Assembly: GCA_002340355.1 (NCBI GenBank)
Contig: DDLX01000028.1
Location: 434,001 to 498,000 of the forward strand
DNA from: Cytophagales bacterium UBA2561
GTDB taxonomy: Bacteria > Bacteroidota > Bacteroidia > Cytophagales > Thermoflexibacteraceae
Direction: 5' to 3'
Length of the DNA: 64,000 nt
A program made the translations under genes and the position numbers. The notes beneath the pieces were generated by a model that searched no databases, was not told the origin of the DNA, and saw nothing but the letters and a program-made list of their open reading frames with translations. Every line of letters begins with the position of its first letter. Within the stretch, counting starts at the first letter, position 1. Positions 8,471-17,343 of the stretch are shown here, one piece after another.

Positions 8471-8878
8471 TTATACTATTTCAAGTACTTCAAATATTTC
8501 ACACTCAAAGTAATCTAAGGTATTTCCATTTATATCGGTTGTGACAGGATGTTGTGCCATTGGATTTTTTGGGTGTGGAATCCGTTTTGTCCGTTTTCTT
8601 CCTCGAACTTGAATGTTCTGGTCTTGGAGTTGAACAAATTTCTGAGAAAATTTATCTTTATCAAAGTCAAGGATAAACGTCTCTATTTGCGTTTCGAGTA
8701 CATAATAAGCACTTCCCTGAGCGCAGTAACTTTGTCCACTTTTCGTCCAAGGTTTTAGACGTAACTTACCTTTAATGATTTCACTATCAAGTATTTTACT
8801 TTTCTGTTGTTCCTGTGATGTACTACTTATCCAAACTAATGCCATCATTAAAATGAAAGGATAAAACAAGATTTTCAT
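8471..8878 (-). CDS. Small secreted protein of unknown function
   Basis: The 135-residue product starts with a typical signal peptide (MKILFYPFILMMALVWISS). The mature part has beta-rich stretches such as IIKGKLRLKPWTKSGQSYC and NIQVRGRKRTKRI, spaced as in a small barrel. It has two cysteines in the mature region. I do not recognise the family. It starts 25 bp from a divergent 59-residue open frame at 8903, so the two may share a regulatory gap. Confidence 0.6.
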   Translation of the reverse strand: MKILFYPFILMMALVWISSTSQEQQKSKILDSEIIKGKLRLKPWTKSGQSYCAQGSAYYVLETQIETFILDFDKDKFSQKFVQLQDQNIQVRGRKRTKRIPHPKNPMAQHPVTTDINGNTLDYFECEIFEVLEIV

Positions 8879-8902
8879 ATTATTTTTTTTGATGATAAAA
8901 AG

Positions 8903-9082
8903 ATGAAAGTTATAACCTTATATATTAAACTCAGTGAAAAACTTCAATCAACTCCCTTTTCGAAAAACGTCAAAAAACTCCGTAATGGTACGGATATTGT
9001 TCATTTAAGTTCAGTAAAACGATTGAAAATGGTCTTCAACTTTTTAAAACATCAGCAACAAGCACTCCAAAAGAATAAATAA
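8903..9082 (+). CDS. Possible small basic protein (59 aa)
   Basis: An ATG at 8903 opens a 59-residue frame (MKVITLYIKLSEKLQS... ending LQKNK) that is Lys-rich, without signal peptide or cysteine. It starts divergently from the gene at 8878 and ends before a gap with nothing else in it (9083-9286). Composition is compatible with a real protein, but there is no family match from memory and no clear promoter. Confidence 0.35.
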   Translation: MKVITLYIKLSEKLQSTPFSKNVKKLRNGTDIVHLSSVKRLKMVFNFLKHQQQALQKNK

Positions 9083-9286
9083 AAAGAGAGGGAAACAAAC
9101 AAAAATCGTACACTATGACGTTGGTAAATTAACGTTTAGAAATAACAGCATATTTTAAGGAAAAGATAGAAATAAGGTGTTCAATAACTGCTAAGCAACA
9201 AATTTCGAAAGCAGAGAAAATTCCCTAAAATTTCTTACATTTCCGAAAAATTGACCGCTATCAACAACCATTTGAGCAATCCATAA

Positions 9287-11401
9287 ATGAAAATCCGATT
9301 CGTTATTTTATGGTTTTTTTTCCTCTTTTTGGGGGGGAGACCTATTATACTCAAGGCGGATACGATTGTACTGAGTGAACATCAGCAATCGTATGTATTG
9401 GGGGAATATGCATGGGTCTATGAAGATAAAACAGGAGAACTAACCCTAGAGGACATTGTATCAGAATCTTATATTACTAAATTCACACCTTCTCAACAAA
9501 AAAATCTGAGTTTTGGGTATTCTGAATCTACGATTTGGGTCAAGGTACAGTTGCAAAATCTATTTCCTGCCCGCGATGATTGGCTCTTCGAAATTGGTTA
9601 TCCTGTTTTAGATGAAGTTACTTTCTATTACAAAGATGACTACGGCTCATGGTATCCTGTTGAGTTAGGCGATCACCGTCCATTTCATCAACGTCCAATG
9701 GCACACCGTAATTTTATCGTCCCATTGGATATTTCAGATATGGAATTGAAGACCTATTACATCAAGTGCAAATCACGAACCACACTCAAGTTACCCATGA
9801 AACTATATTTCGGGCATTTCTTCCATGAACAAGAAGTTCGTAGCGAAATGTTACACGGGATTTTTTATGGGTTAATGGGAGTTATGGTATTTTATAACCT
9901 ATTTATTTTCTTTGCTTTACGAGACATCAATTATCTACACTACGTTATTTCAATCTTTGCTTCCACACTTTATTTTACCGCAAAATCTGGACATGCGTAT
10001 CAGTATCTTTGGCCTAATTCAATTTGGCTCGGCGATCATTTTATTTTGTTAACTATTGGAGCATGGGCAAGTACTTCTGCTATTTTTACCCAAAAATTTC
10101 TACATACCAAAAATTATTCTGTCATTCTATCTCGTTTGTTAGATGCCATCAATATTTGTGGGGCTTTAGTTATTGTAGGCACATTTTTCTTAGATTATAC
10201 GATAGTCGCTATTTTTGGGACTTATCTTCTTCTTTCTGAGACGATTATCATTTTAGCAGTAGCAGGAGTTTGTTGGGTCAAAGGCAATAAAGCGGCACGT
10301 TATTTTGTCTTAGCATGGTCAATTTATATGACAGGCACATTATTATTAGCCTTACAAACATTTGCACTTGTCCCTAATAATTTTTTAACAGATAATGCCG
10401 CTGAAATTGGAGCGGCACTCGAAGTGATTTTACTTTCTTTAGCACTAAGTGATAAATATGCTTTACTCCGCAAAGAAAAGGAGAAAGCACAAGAGCAACT
10501 TATGGAAGCCAAGGACGATGCTTTGATGTTATTAGAAAGTAAAGTTCAGGAACGTACTGCAGAACTTTCTCAACGAAACGAAGAAATTGAAGCTCAAAAT
10601 GAACAATTACGAGATTTGAACTATGCTTTCCAAAAGCAAAATGAACACATCTCCAGCAGTCTGAATTATGCCAAACGAATTCAACACGTAATGCTTCCCG
10701 ATCGCACCAAAATAGCCCAAGCATTTTCAGAATCTTTTATTTTATTTCGTCCTCGTGATGTTGTTTCTGGTGATTTTTATTGGATGGTAGAAAGCGAAAC
10801 AAAAACCCTTATAGCAGCAGTCGACTGTACAGGACACGGCGTACCTGGGAGTTTTATGTCCATGTTAGGCAATAGCATTTTGAGTGAAATCGTGACCGTC
10901 AGAGGAATAGATTCACCTGAATTAATTTTAGACTTACTACATCTGGGAGTTCGCCAAACCCTAAAACAAGATACCACTCAAAATCGGGATGGAATGGATT
11001 TGGCTTTGTGTGCTGTTACACCAAGCAAAAAATTAATTGAATTTTCAGGTGCAAAAAATCCCTTGATTTATGTCAAAAATGGAGAATTACAAACTATCAA
11101 AGGCGATAAGATGCCTATTGGCGGGCGACAACGTGAGAACGAACGTAAGTTCACAAAACATGAAATTTCTTATCAAGATGCTCCTATAGTAATTTATTTA
11201 TTTTCAGATGGTTATCAAGACCAATTTGGAGGTGAACAAGGACGTAAATTCATGATTAAACGTTTCCGAAAATTATTATTAGACCTTCATACCCAAAGCT
11301 TTCCTGTTCAGAAACGCCACCTAGAAGATACCTTCGATAAATGGCGTAATGGAACTCGTCAGATTGATGATGTATTGGTTATTGGACTAAAATTGCAATA
11401 A
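9287..11401 (+). CDS. 7TMR-DISM sensor fused to SpoIIE-type serine phosphatase
   Basis: The 704-residue membrane protein has a signal peptide (about 1-25), a 7TMR-DISM extracellular domain (about 40-170), seven transmembrane segments (about 185-395), a coiled coil (about 400-460) and a C-terminal PPM/SpoIIE phosphatase. Phosphatase residues are visible in RPRDVVSGDFYW, VDCTGHGVPG, NRDGMD and FSDGYQDQ. Such enzymes dephosphorylate STAS-type regulator proteins after a periplasmic ligand is sensed. The stop codon lies one base from the stop of the convergent SpoIIAA-like gene. Runs of T8 and G7 lie in the signal-peptide codons. Confidence 0.88.
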   Translation: MKIRFVILWFFFLFLGGRPIILKADTIVLSEHQQSYVLGEYAWVYEDKTGELTLEDIVSESYITKFTPSQQKNLSFGYSESTIWVKVQLQNLFPARDDWLFEIGYPVLDEVTFYYKDDYGSWYPVELGDHRPFHQRPMAHRNFIVPLDISDMELKTYYIKCKSRTTLKLPMKLYFGHFFHEQEVRSEMLHGIFYGLMGVMVFYNLFIFFALRDINYLHYVISIFASTLYFTAKSGHAYQYLWPNSIWLGDHFILLTIGAWASTSAIFTQKFLHTKNYSVILSRLLDAINICGALVIVGTFFLDYTIVAIFGTYLLLSETIIILAVAGVCWVKGNKAARYFVLAWSIYMTGTLLLALQTFALVPNNFLTDNAAEIGAALEVILLSLALSDKYALLRKEKEKAQEQLMEAKDDALMLLESKVQERTAELSQRNEEIEAQNEQLRDLNYAFQKQNEHISSSLNYAKRIQHVMLPDRTKIAQAFSESFILFRPRDVVSGDFYWMVESETKTLIAAVDCTGHGVPGSFMSMLGNSILSEIVTVRGIDSPELILDLLHLGVRQTLKQDTTQNRDGMDLALCAVTPSKKLIEFSGAKNPLIYVKNGELQTIKGDKMPIGGRQRENERKFTKHEISYQDAPIVIYLFSDGYQDQFGGEQGRKFMIKRFRKLLLDLHTQSFPVQKRHLEDTFDKWRNGTRQIDDVLVIGLKLQ

Positions 11402-11806
11402 CTATTTATCTTTTATCCAGTCAATTGCTTCCTCTAAACTTTGGAAGTGCGGATTCTCTAAATCAGGATTGTTCTCAGCATATTCCTGAGTAGAGAATTC
11501 AGTGAATACATCTGAAGAAACCACAAAAGCAATTTTTCTTAAACCTGCTTTTTGCGCTCTTGGTGTCCAATCTTCCACAAACCAGTCATTTAAATCAGAA
11601 AATCCTCCTTCCATTTTTGAGGCATCAGCAATCCAACGTGAACTTCCTGTTTCTATCAAACATTGTAGTCCTGTCTCAACCCCTAGTATTATTTCTTCGT
11701 GTGTAGAGAACCCTACCCAATGCATGATAATTGCCTTAATTGTCTCTGAATACTCTACTTTTACATAAACTTGATCAAGTTTATTCTTCAATTTTTTATA
11801 AATCAT
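11402..11806 (-). CDS. SpoIIAA/STAS-like protein
   Basis: The 134-residue cytoplasmic protein matches the pattern of SpoIIAA-like (STAS/SEC14-type) proteins: an alternating strand/helix chain with RWIADASKMEG and RKIAFVVSSDVF segments and a C-terminal helix (SLEEAIDWI). It lacks an obvious DSSG-type phosphoserine motif, so it is not a standard anti-sigma-factor antagonist. It meets the SpoIIE gene stop to stop with no bases in between. That placement suggests, but does not prove, a functional link to the phosphatase. Confidence 0.6.
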   Translation of the reverse strand: MIYKKLKNKLDQVYVKVEYSETIKAIIMHWVGFSTHEEIILGVETGLQCLIETGSSRWIADASKMEGGFSDLNDWFVEDWTPRAQKAGLRKIAFVVSSDVFTEFSTQEYAENNPDLENPHFQSLEEAIDWIKDK

Positions 11807-12002
11807 AATTGCTTTTTGAATCGTGTTTTAATAATAAATCTAAGTCACTAATCGCTTAGTTTCAAAAGACAAAAATAAACTAAATTTGATAGATTATTTG
11901 AACTCAAAGAAAAGGAACAATATTTAAGATTATACTAGATTTTAAAAATCAATTTACTACTTTTAGATTTTTTTATAAATAGAATTAATAAGAAATATAA
12001 CC

Positions 12003-12016
12003 TTTTGATTATCAGA
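12003..12016. promoter_or_regulatory. TTTTGATTATCAGA palindrome-like site ahead of the SDR gene
   Basis: Shares the TGATTATCA core of the perfect palindrome at 7851-7865. It lies 18 bp before the SDR start codon, a position where a bound protein would block the gene. The rest of the 228-bp gap (11807-12034) shows only AT-rich sequence. Confidence 0.3.
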
Positions 12017-12034
12017 CAAATATTATAATAACTT

Positions 12035-12787
12035 ATGACAAAAACAGCTCTTATTACAGGTGCAACATCAGGTATTGGACAAGCTACAGCTCAGCTCCTT
12101 GCCCAACATCAAATCAATCTTATCATTTGTGGAAGACGGACTGAACGTTTACAGCTTCTAGAAAAAGAACTTTCGAAGAAGGTTAAGGTTCATGCCTTAA
12201 CATTTGATGTGCGGAATAAAACCGAAGTGTTTGAAAAAATAGCTTCTCTTCCTTCAGAATTTCAAACGATTGATATTCTCATAAATAATGCTGGAAATGC
12301 CCACGGACTCGCTCCTTTCCATCAAGCAAGTCTGGGTGACTTTGAGGCAATGTTAGATATTAATGTAAAAGGATTAATTTATGTCACCAAAGCTATTTGT
12401 GGGCAAATGGTAGAACGAAAATCAGGACAGATTATTAATCTCGGTTCAGTAGCAGGAAAGGAAGTTTATCCTAATGGAAATGTGTATTGTGCCTCAAAGT
12501 TTGCTGTAGATGCACTCAATCAAGCCCTACGAATCGATTTGAATGCATATGGAATTCGAGTAGGATCTGTAAATCCAGGGATGGTAGCTACTGAGTTTTC
12601 TGAGGTACGCTTCAAAGGAGATACTGAACGAGCCAAAGGAGTTTATGAAGGTTATAAAGCACTTCTTGCTGAGGATATTGCACGAATTATTTTATTTATG
12701 GTTCAGACACCTGCTCACGTAAATATCTCTGATTTGTCTGTTTTTCCAACCGCTCAAGCCTCAGCTACTATTTTAAATAAATCATAG
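12035..12787 (+). CDS. Short-chain dehydrogenase/reductase (YdfG-like)
   Basis: The 250-residue Rossmann-fold enzyme has the cofactor motif TGATSGIG near the N-terminus and NNAG in the middle. The catalytic triad is visible as Ser138, Tyr151 and Lys155 (YCASK). The closest type from memory is the YdfG/serine 3-dehydrogenase group, which oxidises 3-hydroxy acids with NADP, and the R34-R35 pair in the GRRTE loop supports NADP use. The exact substrate is not known. purD follows 50 bp downstream on the same strand, so the two may be co-transcribed. Confidence 0.85.
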   Translation: MTKTALITGATSGIGQATAQLLAQHQINLIICGRRTERLQLLEKELSKKVKVHALTFDVRNKTEVFEKIASLPSEFQTIDILINNAGNAHGLAPFHQASLGDFEAMLDINVKGLIYVTKAICGQMVERKSGQIINLGSVAGKEVYPNGNVYCASKFAVDALNQALRIDLNAYGIRVGSVNPGMVATEFSEVRFKGDTERAKGVYEGYKALLAEDIARIILFMVQTPAHVNISDLSVFPTAQASATILNKS

Positions 12788-12837
12788 ATTGAATTTTATA
12801 AAGAAACGTTTTATCAAAAAATATCTTATTTAAGAAT

Positions 12838-14112
12838 ATGAAAATTTTAATTATAGGATCAGGAGGAAGAGAACACGCCTTGAGCTGGAAATTAGCACAG
12901 AGTCCGCTTTGCAAAAAATTATATGTGGCTTCAGGTAATGCGGGAACCGCACAAGTTGCTGAGAATGTCCCTTTAGATGGCGAAGACTTCGAAGGTCTAG
13001 GCAACTTTGTGGTAGCCAATGGAATTGAATTAGTGATTGTAGGTCCCGAAGTCCCACTTGTAGCAGGAATTGCAGATTACTTTGCTGAAAAAGAAGAACT
13101 TAAATCCGTGAAACTAATTGCACCTAAAAAAGCAGGTGCCATGCTGGAGGGTAGTAAGGATTTTGCGAAGGAATTCATGAATCAGGCTGGAATTCCTACG
13201 GCTTCATCCAAGACATTCACCCAAGAAACCCTCAATGAAGGTTTAGAATATATCCAAAACCATGCTTTACCTGTCGTTTTGAAAGCTGATGGTTTAGCAG
13301 CAGGAAAAGGGGTAATTATTGCTGAAACTCACCAAAAAGCAAAAGCAACTTTGCGAGAAATGTTAGAAGATAAAAAGTTTGGACAGGCAAGTACTAAAGT
13401 CGTAATTGAACAGTACTTACAAGGTATTGAACTTTCCGTTTTTGTCTTAACTGATGGCAAAGATTACGTCATTTTGCCCGAAGCCAAAGACTACAAACGT
13501 ATCGGAGAAGGCGATACAGGATTGAATACGGGCGGTATGGGTGCTATTTCACCTGTTCCGTTTGCTCAAGGCGACTTCTTAGCCAAAGTTGAATCTCAGG
13601 TCGTATTGCCTACACTAGAAGGATTAAAATCTCAAAATATTGATTTTGTTGGGTTTATATTCATTGGCTTGATGAATGTCGAAGGTAATCCATATGTAAT
13701 TGAATACAATGTTCGAATGGGAGATCCTGAGGCTGAGGTAGTTATTCCTCGTATCAAATCTGATTTAGTGGAACTACTCGACCTAACAGCTCAAAAACGC
13801 CTTTCGGAAGCCACATTAGAAATTGATGAACGAACCGCCACGACTGTCATGTTGGTTTCGGGTGGATATCCTGAAAATTATGAAAAAGGGAAAGAGATGA
13901 CAGGTTTTGAGAACTTACCTTCCGAAATTATTCCATTTCATGCAGGAACAAAGCTTGAGAATGATAAAACGCTAACAGCTGGAGGACGAGTTATTGCTCT
14001 AACTGCTTTAGGAAAAGATATCAAAGAAGCTTTAGAAATTTCTTACTCAGGGGCTGAGGTCATTGATTTCGAAGGGAAATATTTCCGTTCGGATATTGGC
14101 TTTGATTTATAA
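12838..14112 (+). CDS. purD: Phosphoribosylamine-glycine ligase (GAR synthetase)
   Basis: The 424-residue product catalyses the second step of purine synthesis, joining glycine to phosphoribosylamine with ATP. The N-terminal segment MKILIIGSGGREHALSWKLA is diagnostic, the ATP-grasp core holds LKADGLAAGKGV and LPEAKDYKRIGEGDTG, and VRMGDPEAEV is the metal-binding signature. The length is typical of a monofunctional PurD. No other pur gene lies nearby. Confidence 0.95.
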   Translation: MKILIIGSGGREHALSWKLAQSPLCKKLYVASGNAGTAQVAENVPLDGEDFEGLGNFVVANGIELVIVGPEVPLVAGIADYFAEKEELKSVKLIAPKKAGAMLEGSKDFAKEFMNQAGIPTASSKTFTQETLNEGLEYIQNHALPVVLKADGLAAGKGVIIAETHQKAKATLREMLEDKKFGQASTKVVIEQYLQGIELSVFVLTDGKDYVILPEAKDYKRIGEGDTGLNTGGMGAISPVPFAQGDFLAKVESQVVLPTLEGLKSQNIDFVGFIFIGLMNVEGNPYVIEYNVRMGDPEAEVVIPRIKSDLVELLDLTAQKRLSEATLEIDERTATTVMLVSGGYPENYEKGKEMTGFENLPSEIIPFHAGTKLENDKTLTAGGRVIALTALGKDIKEALEISYSGAEVIDFEGKYFRSDIGFDL

Positions 14113-14170
14113 TATTAGCCGAAAAACTATTTTTATCATATATTCGTTTTTCCCAGTAAGTGATTTTATT

Positions 14171-14203
14171 AAACCTATAAGGTTTTAAAAGCCTTATAGG
14201 TTT
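14171..14203. repeat. Dispersed palindromic repeat, subfamily A, copy 1
   Basis: AAACCTATAAGG (14171-14182) and CCTTATAGGTTT (14192-14203) flank TTTTAAAAG. It is nearly identical to the palindrome at 38987-39024, differing by one inserted G. It follows purD. No T-run follows, but such a hairpin could still end transcripts or protect 3' ends. Confidence 0.7.
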
Positions 14204-14232
14204 AGCCTTATACCTCCAAATAAAACCAAAAT

Positions 14233-15450
14233 ATGCCTTCGAATAGTACTAAAAATCGTATTGAAGAAATTCGTCATTTAGTCGCTGATAGTGATTTAAA
14301 TTTAGCTTCTCGGCGATTGCTGGATTTTATGACTGACTTCATGACTTCCTCCGATTTATTGCGTCATGCGGTAGATTTACGAGCAAAATATAATGAGTTG
14401 ATGAGTCGAGATACGCAACCTGAATCCGAAATGGATGCCTTACGGGTTGAATTTATGGAGTTTATCGAATCTTTAGAGAATGAATTTCGAAGGAATGATA
14501 CCAACTATGACTACTCTGAAACCAAATCTTCTCAAGTCCGAAAAAAATCTGTTTGCCGAGGAAAAGATATTACAAAACGGTACAGCTCTGTTGGTTTTGC
14601 ACTAACAGATATTCAATTAGACATGAAACAAGGGGAGATCACGGGGATTGTAGGCGAAAATGGGAATGGTAAAACAACTTTGTTACGCATCGTAGCGGGA
14701 GATTTAAGTTTAGATAATGGTAAAATTACGTATCCTGCCTTGGAAGTTAAGGAAGATGATTGGTATTCAATTAAACAAAATGTAGCTTTCATTCCTCAAC
14801 GGCTCAAAAGCTGGCGAGGCTCACTCAAAGATAATTTACATTTTTCGGCAGCTAACCACGGGATTTTTGGGCGTGAAAATGAAGAAATTGTAGAATATAT
14901 TATTCATCGTTTGGGCTTGACTCGTTACCGAAATTCGGGCTGGTCAGAGATTTCGAGTGGTTATAAATTGCGTTTTGAACTGGCAAAAGCATTAGTCTGG
15001 CACCCCAAGTTATTGATTTTAGATGAGCCACTTGCCAATTTAGACATCAATACAAAGTTACTTTTTATGCAAGATTTGCGATTATTGGCAAACTCAGAAC
15101 GTTATCCTATTTCGATTTTGATGAGTTCTCAACAGCTTCATGAGGTTGAAAGTGTGGTAGATAACATTATTTTTCTAAAAGAAGGAAATCCATTATACAA
15201 TGGTAAAGTTACTCAATTTGGTGAAGATCGCTTAAGCAATACCTTTGAGTTGGCTGGGGATTTCAGTCGAGTAGAATTGACCAACTTGATGAGTGTGTTT
15301 CCTGATGTTGAAATTGAAGAAACGGGGCAATCATTTTTAGTAGATGTCCCTACTGAAACCGAAGGAAATGACATTTTGAGGCATTTACTCCAAACTCGAA
15401 AAATAGATTATTTCCGAGATATTAGTCGTTCAACTCGGAAGTTATTTTAA
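14233..15450 (+). CDS. ABC-type ATPase with a helical N-terminal extension
   Basis: The 405-residue protein has about 110 N-terminal residues predicted helical and acidic, then an ABC ATPase domain: Walker A GENGNGKTT, signature region ISSGYKLRFELAKAL, Walker B LLILDEPLAN. A C-terminal tail of about 85 residues follows. No permease gene is adjacent, so it is either the soluble part of a transporter encoded elsewhere or a non-transport ABC protein. The signature is SSGYK rather than LSGGQ. Confidence 0.8.
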   Translation: MPSNSTKNRIEEIRHLVADSDLNLASRRLLDFMTDFMTSSDLLRHAVDLRAKYNELMSRDTQPESEMDALRVEFMEFIESLENEFRRNDTNYDYSETKSSQVRKKSVCRGKDITKRYSSVGFALTDIQLDMKQGEITGIVGENGNGKTTLLRIVAGDLSLDNGKITYPALEVKEDDWYSIKQNVAFIPQRLKSWRGSLKDNLHFSAANHGIFGRENEEIVEYIIHRLGLTRYRNSGWSEISSGYKLRFELAKALVWHPKLLILDEPLANLDINTKLLFMQDLRLLANSERYPISILMSSQQLHEVESVVDNIIFLKEGNPLYNGKVTQFGEDRLSNTFELAGDFSRVELTNLMSVFPDVEIEETGQSFLVDVPTETEGNDILRHLLQTRKIDYFRDISRSTRKLF

Positions 15451-15599
15451 ATAACAAAATCATCTTTTCCTTTTGTTATTAGCTTCTTATTCAATCTTAA
15501 ATATTTAAGAATCAAATCTATATACGAATATGAGCAAACCTAAAAAATAATATTTCAATTTTTTTCAAACAAGCGCAAAGATTTATCCGTTTTAGAAAT

Positions 15600-15627
15600 T
15601 TGTTTCCCAATTAAATTCCTTACTTTG
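15600..15627 (+). promoter_or_regulatory. Weak promoter candidate upstream of pyrR-like gene
   Basis: TTG at 15600-15602 and TACTTTG at 15621-15627 are 18 nt apart. The -7 element is one base shorter than TAnnTTTG, so this is only a near match. It lies about 70 nt before the ATG at 15698. Confidence 0.25.
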
Positions 15628-15697
15628 CGGTTTATCTATATCTGAATTATTGCCAAATCTTACGGTACAATACTCATTGTTTGATATTTTTTGAGTT

Positions 15698-16252
15698 ATG
15701 CAAAAGAAACTTTTACTTCGGAGTCCGTTACTCGAAATTACGATTAATCGCCTTGTCCAACAGGTTATTGAACAACACGAAACCTTTAGTAACTCAGTCA
15801 TTATCGGCTTGCAGCCACGTGGAAAATATTTTGCAAACCGTCTGAAAAAGAGGTTAGATAGCATCTTGGATATAGAGATTCCAATTGGTTACTTGGATAC
15901 TACATTTTATAGTGAAGACTTTCGGCGAAAAGCAATCCCCCTAAAAATTGAACGTACTGAAATCCCATTTTTACTTGAAAACAAAAAAGTAATTTTAGTT
16001 GATGATGTTCTTTTTACAGGACGTACAGTACGTTCGGCATTAACAGCGATGAGCGAATTTGGGCGACCAGCCAGCGTAGAATTATTGGTTTTAATTGACC
16101 GCAAATACAGCCGAAACTTACCAATTCAGCCTGATTATGTTGGTAAATCAGTAAATACCATCCAATCCCAACAAGTCTTGGTAGAGTGGAAAGAACAAGG
16201 TTTTAAGAAAGATACTATTTGGTTAGTTACTAAAATTGACGAGTCTGAATGA
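15698..16252 (+). CDS. PyrR-type phosphoribosyltransferase, copy 1
   Basis: The 184-residue protein is a type I phosphoribosyltransferase: the PRPP motif VILVDDVLFTGRTVRSA places the acidic pair at Asp102-Asp103. It resembles PyrR, which in Firmicutes is an RNA-binding regulator of pyr genes with uracil phosphoribosyltransferase activity. A second gene of this type is at 39038. The last four bases (ATGA) overlap the start of the cytochrome b5-like gene, so the pair is translationally coupled. Regulatory or enzymatic role cannot be decided here. Confidence 0.82.
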   Translation: MQKKLLLRSPLLEITINRLVQQVIEQHETFSNSVIIGLQPRGKYFANRLKKRLDSILDIEIPIGYLDTTFYSEDFRRKAIPLKIERTEIPFLLENKKVILVDDVLFTGRTVRSALTAMSEFGRPASVELLVLIDRKYSRNLPIQPDYVGKSVNTIQSQQVLVEWKEQGFKKDTIWLVTKIDESE

Positions 16253-16485
16253 GTAATCTCCCTGAATACACTAGAAGTCAATTAGCTCTTCGAAATGGAC
16301 AGGATCATCCTGAAATCTGGTGTGCCTATCATGGTATGATTTATAACGTAACTAAATCTCGATTATGGCGAGACGGCAAACACTACGAACACTGGGCAGG
16401 ACAAGACCTAACCGAAGAACTTACTGATGCTCCGCATACTTCCTACGTTTTTGATAAGTTTGAAATAATTGGAAAACTGATTTAA
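16249..16485 (+). CDS. Stand-alone cytochrome b5-like heme-binding protein
   Basis: This 78-residue protein is a whole cytochrome b5-like domain with no signal or membrane anchor. The visible hallmarks are WCAYHGMIYNVTKSRLW, HYEHWAGQDLTEEL and APHTSYVF; histidines in the last two are candidate axial heme ligands. It is probably a soluble electron carrier or steroid/heme-binding type protein. It overlaps the PyrR-like gene by four bases (ATGA), a firm sign of one transcript, though no metabolic link is obvious. Confidence 0.78.
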   Translation: MSNLPEYTRSQLALRNGQDHPEIWCAYHGMIYNVTKSRLWRDGKHYEHWAGQDLTEELTDAPHTSYVFDKFEIIGKLI

Positions 16486-16662
16486 GTTTCGGTTTTATCG
16501 TCATTTTCACGTAGAGCGGACGATATTTCTATATACTTAAAAAGTACTTTTCAGAGAAAAAAATTGTAATTTGCAATTTTGTGATAAAACATTTCATGAG
16601 CTTTCGTTTCATGATGTCGATTATACCTTAACAGTTACCATTTCGATTAAAATTCTAAATCT

Positions 16663-17334
16663 ATGCACTTCAAGGCAGAAATTAAGGACGGTGTCTTAAA
16701 AAGTTTACTCATGGCGCAGTTGCGTGCCGCTGGATTTGCCTGTGCCGAAAATAGTAAGAAAGCAGATATCGTTGATGTCAAAGCTGGAGGGACAGGTATG
16801 AGTGTACAAGTAACTGGAGATGAAGTCAGTATGAGTAAGCCCTCTTTTTTAGATGACTTTGTTTATAAAAATCCAGCCTCTCGTATTTTATCTATTCTCA
16901 TCGTAGTGATTGCTATTGGTGCGTTTTTTCTATCTCTTGAGTTATTATTATCCATTCCTATAATTATAGCATTGTATTTTTTTATTTTTTGGAAAACTTA
17001 CCAAAAGAATAAGGCTGCTTATGAGATAAAAGTAAAATTGTACAAAGTCTTGGCAAAAACAATCATGACCAATATGTACCTCAAGCCTGTTATCCAAAAA
17101 AGTAGTGGTGGTGGAAAACCCGCCCCTGCTCCAAGAAAAGCAGGAACTCATCCCGCCATAAAAGTGATTTTTTGGTTAATGGTTTTGTTTTGTGCTAGTG
17201 CATATATTGTCAGTAGGGAACTACTTATCTTTGTACCCATTTTAGGTATCATTTATTTTTTGATTAGTTATAAACTCTATCGAGAAGCCAATCCCAAACC
17301 TAAAAAAGAAGAACCCAAAGCAGAAAAAAAATAG
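16663..17334 (+). CDS. Membrane protein with two similar transmembrane hairpins
   Basis: The 223-residue product has a soluble N-terminal part (about 1-65, alpha/beta) and then two hydrophobic hairpins at about 75-115 and 165-208. The hairpins resemble each other: LELLLSIPIIIALYFFIFWKTY and RELLIFVPILGIIYFLISYKLY share S/R-ELL, a proline, I-x-YF and K-x-Y, pointing to internal duplication. A basic loop rich in Gly, Pro and Lys separates them, and the tail is Lys/Glu-rich. Family unknown. It ends 9 bp before dnaG and is probably co-transcribed with it. Confidence 0.65.
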   Translation: MHFKAEIKDGVLKSLLMAQLRAAGFACAENSKKADIVDVKAGGTGMSVQVTGDEVSMSKPSFLDDFVYKNPASRILSILIVVIAIGAFFLSLELLLSIPIIIALYFFIFWKTYQKNKAAYEIKVKLYKVLAKTIMTNMYLKPVIQKSSGGGKPAPAPRKAGTHPAIKVIFWLMVLFCASAYIVSRELLIFVPILGIIYFLISYKLYREANPKPKKEEPKAEKK

Positions 17335-17343
17335 GATTATTTA

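Noticed and set aside
14171..14203. CRISPR repeat
   Set aside because: The palindromic copies are far apart and not spaced by short unique sequences.
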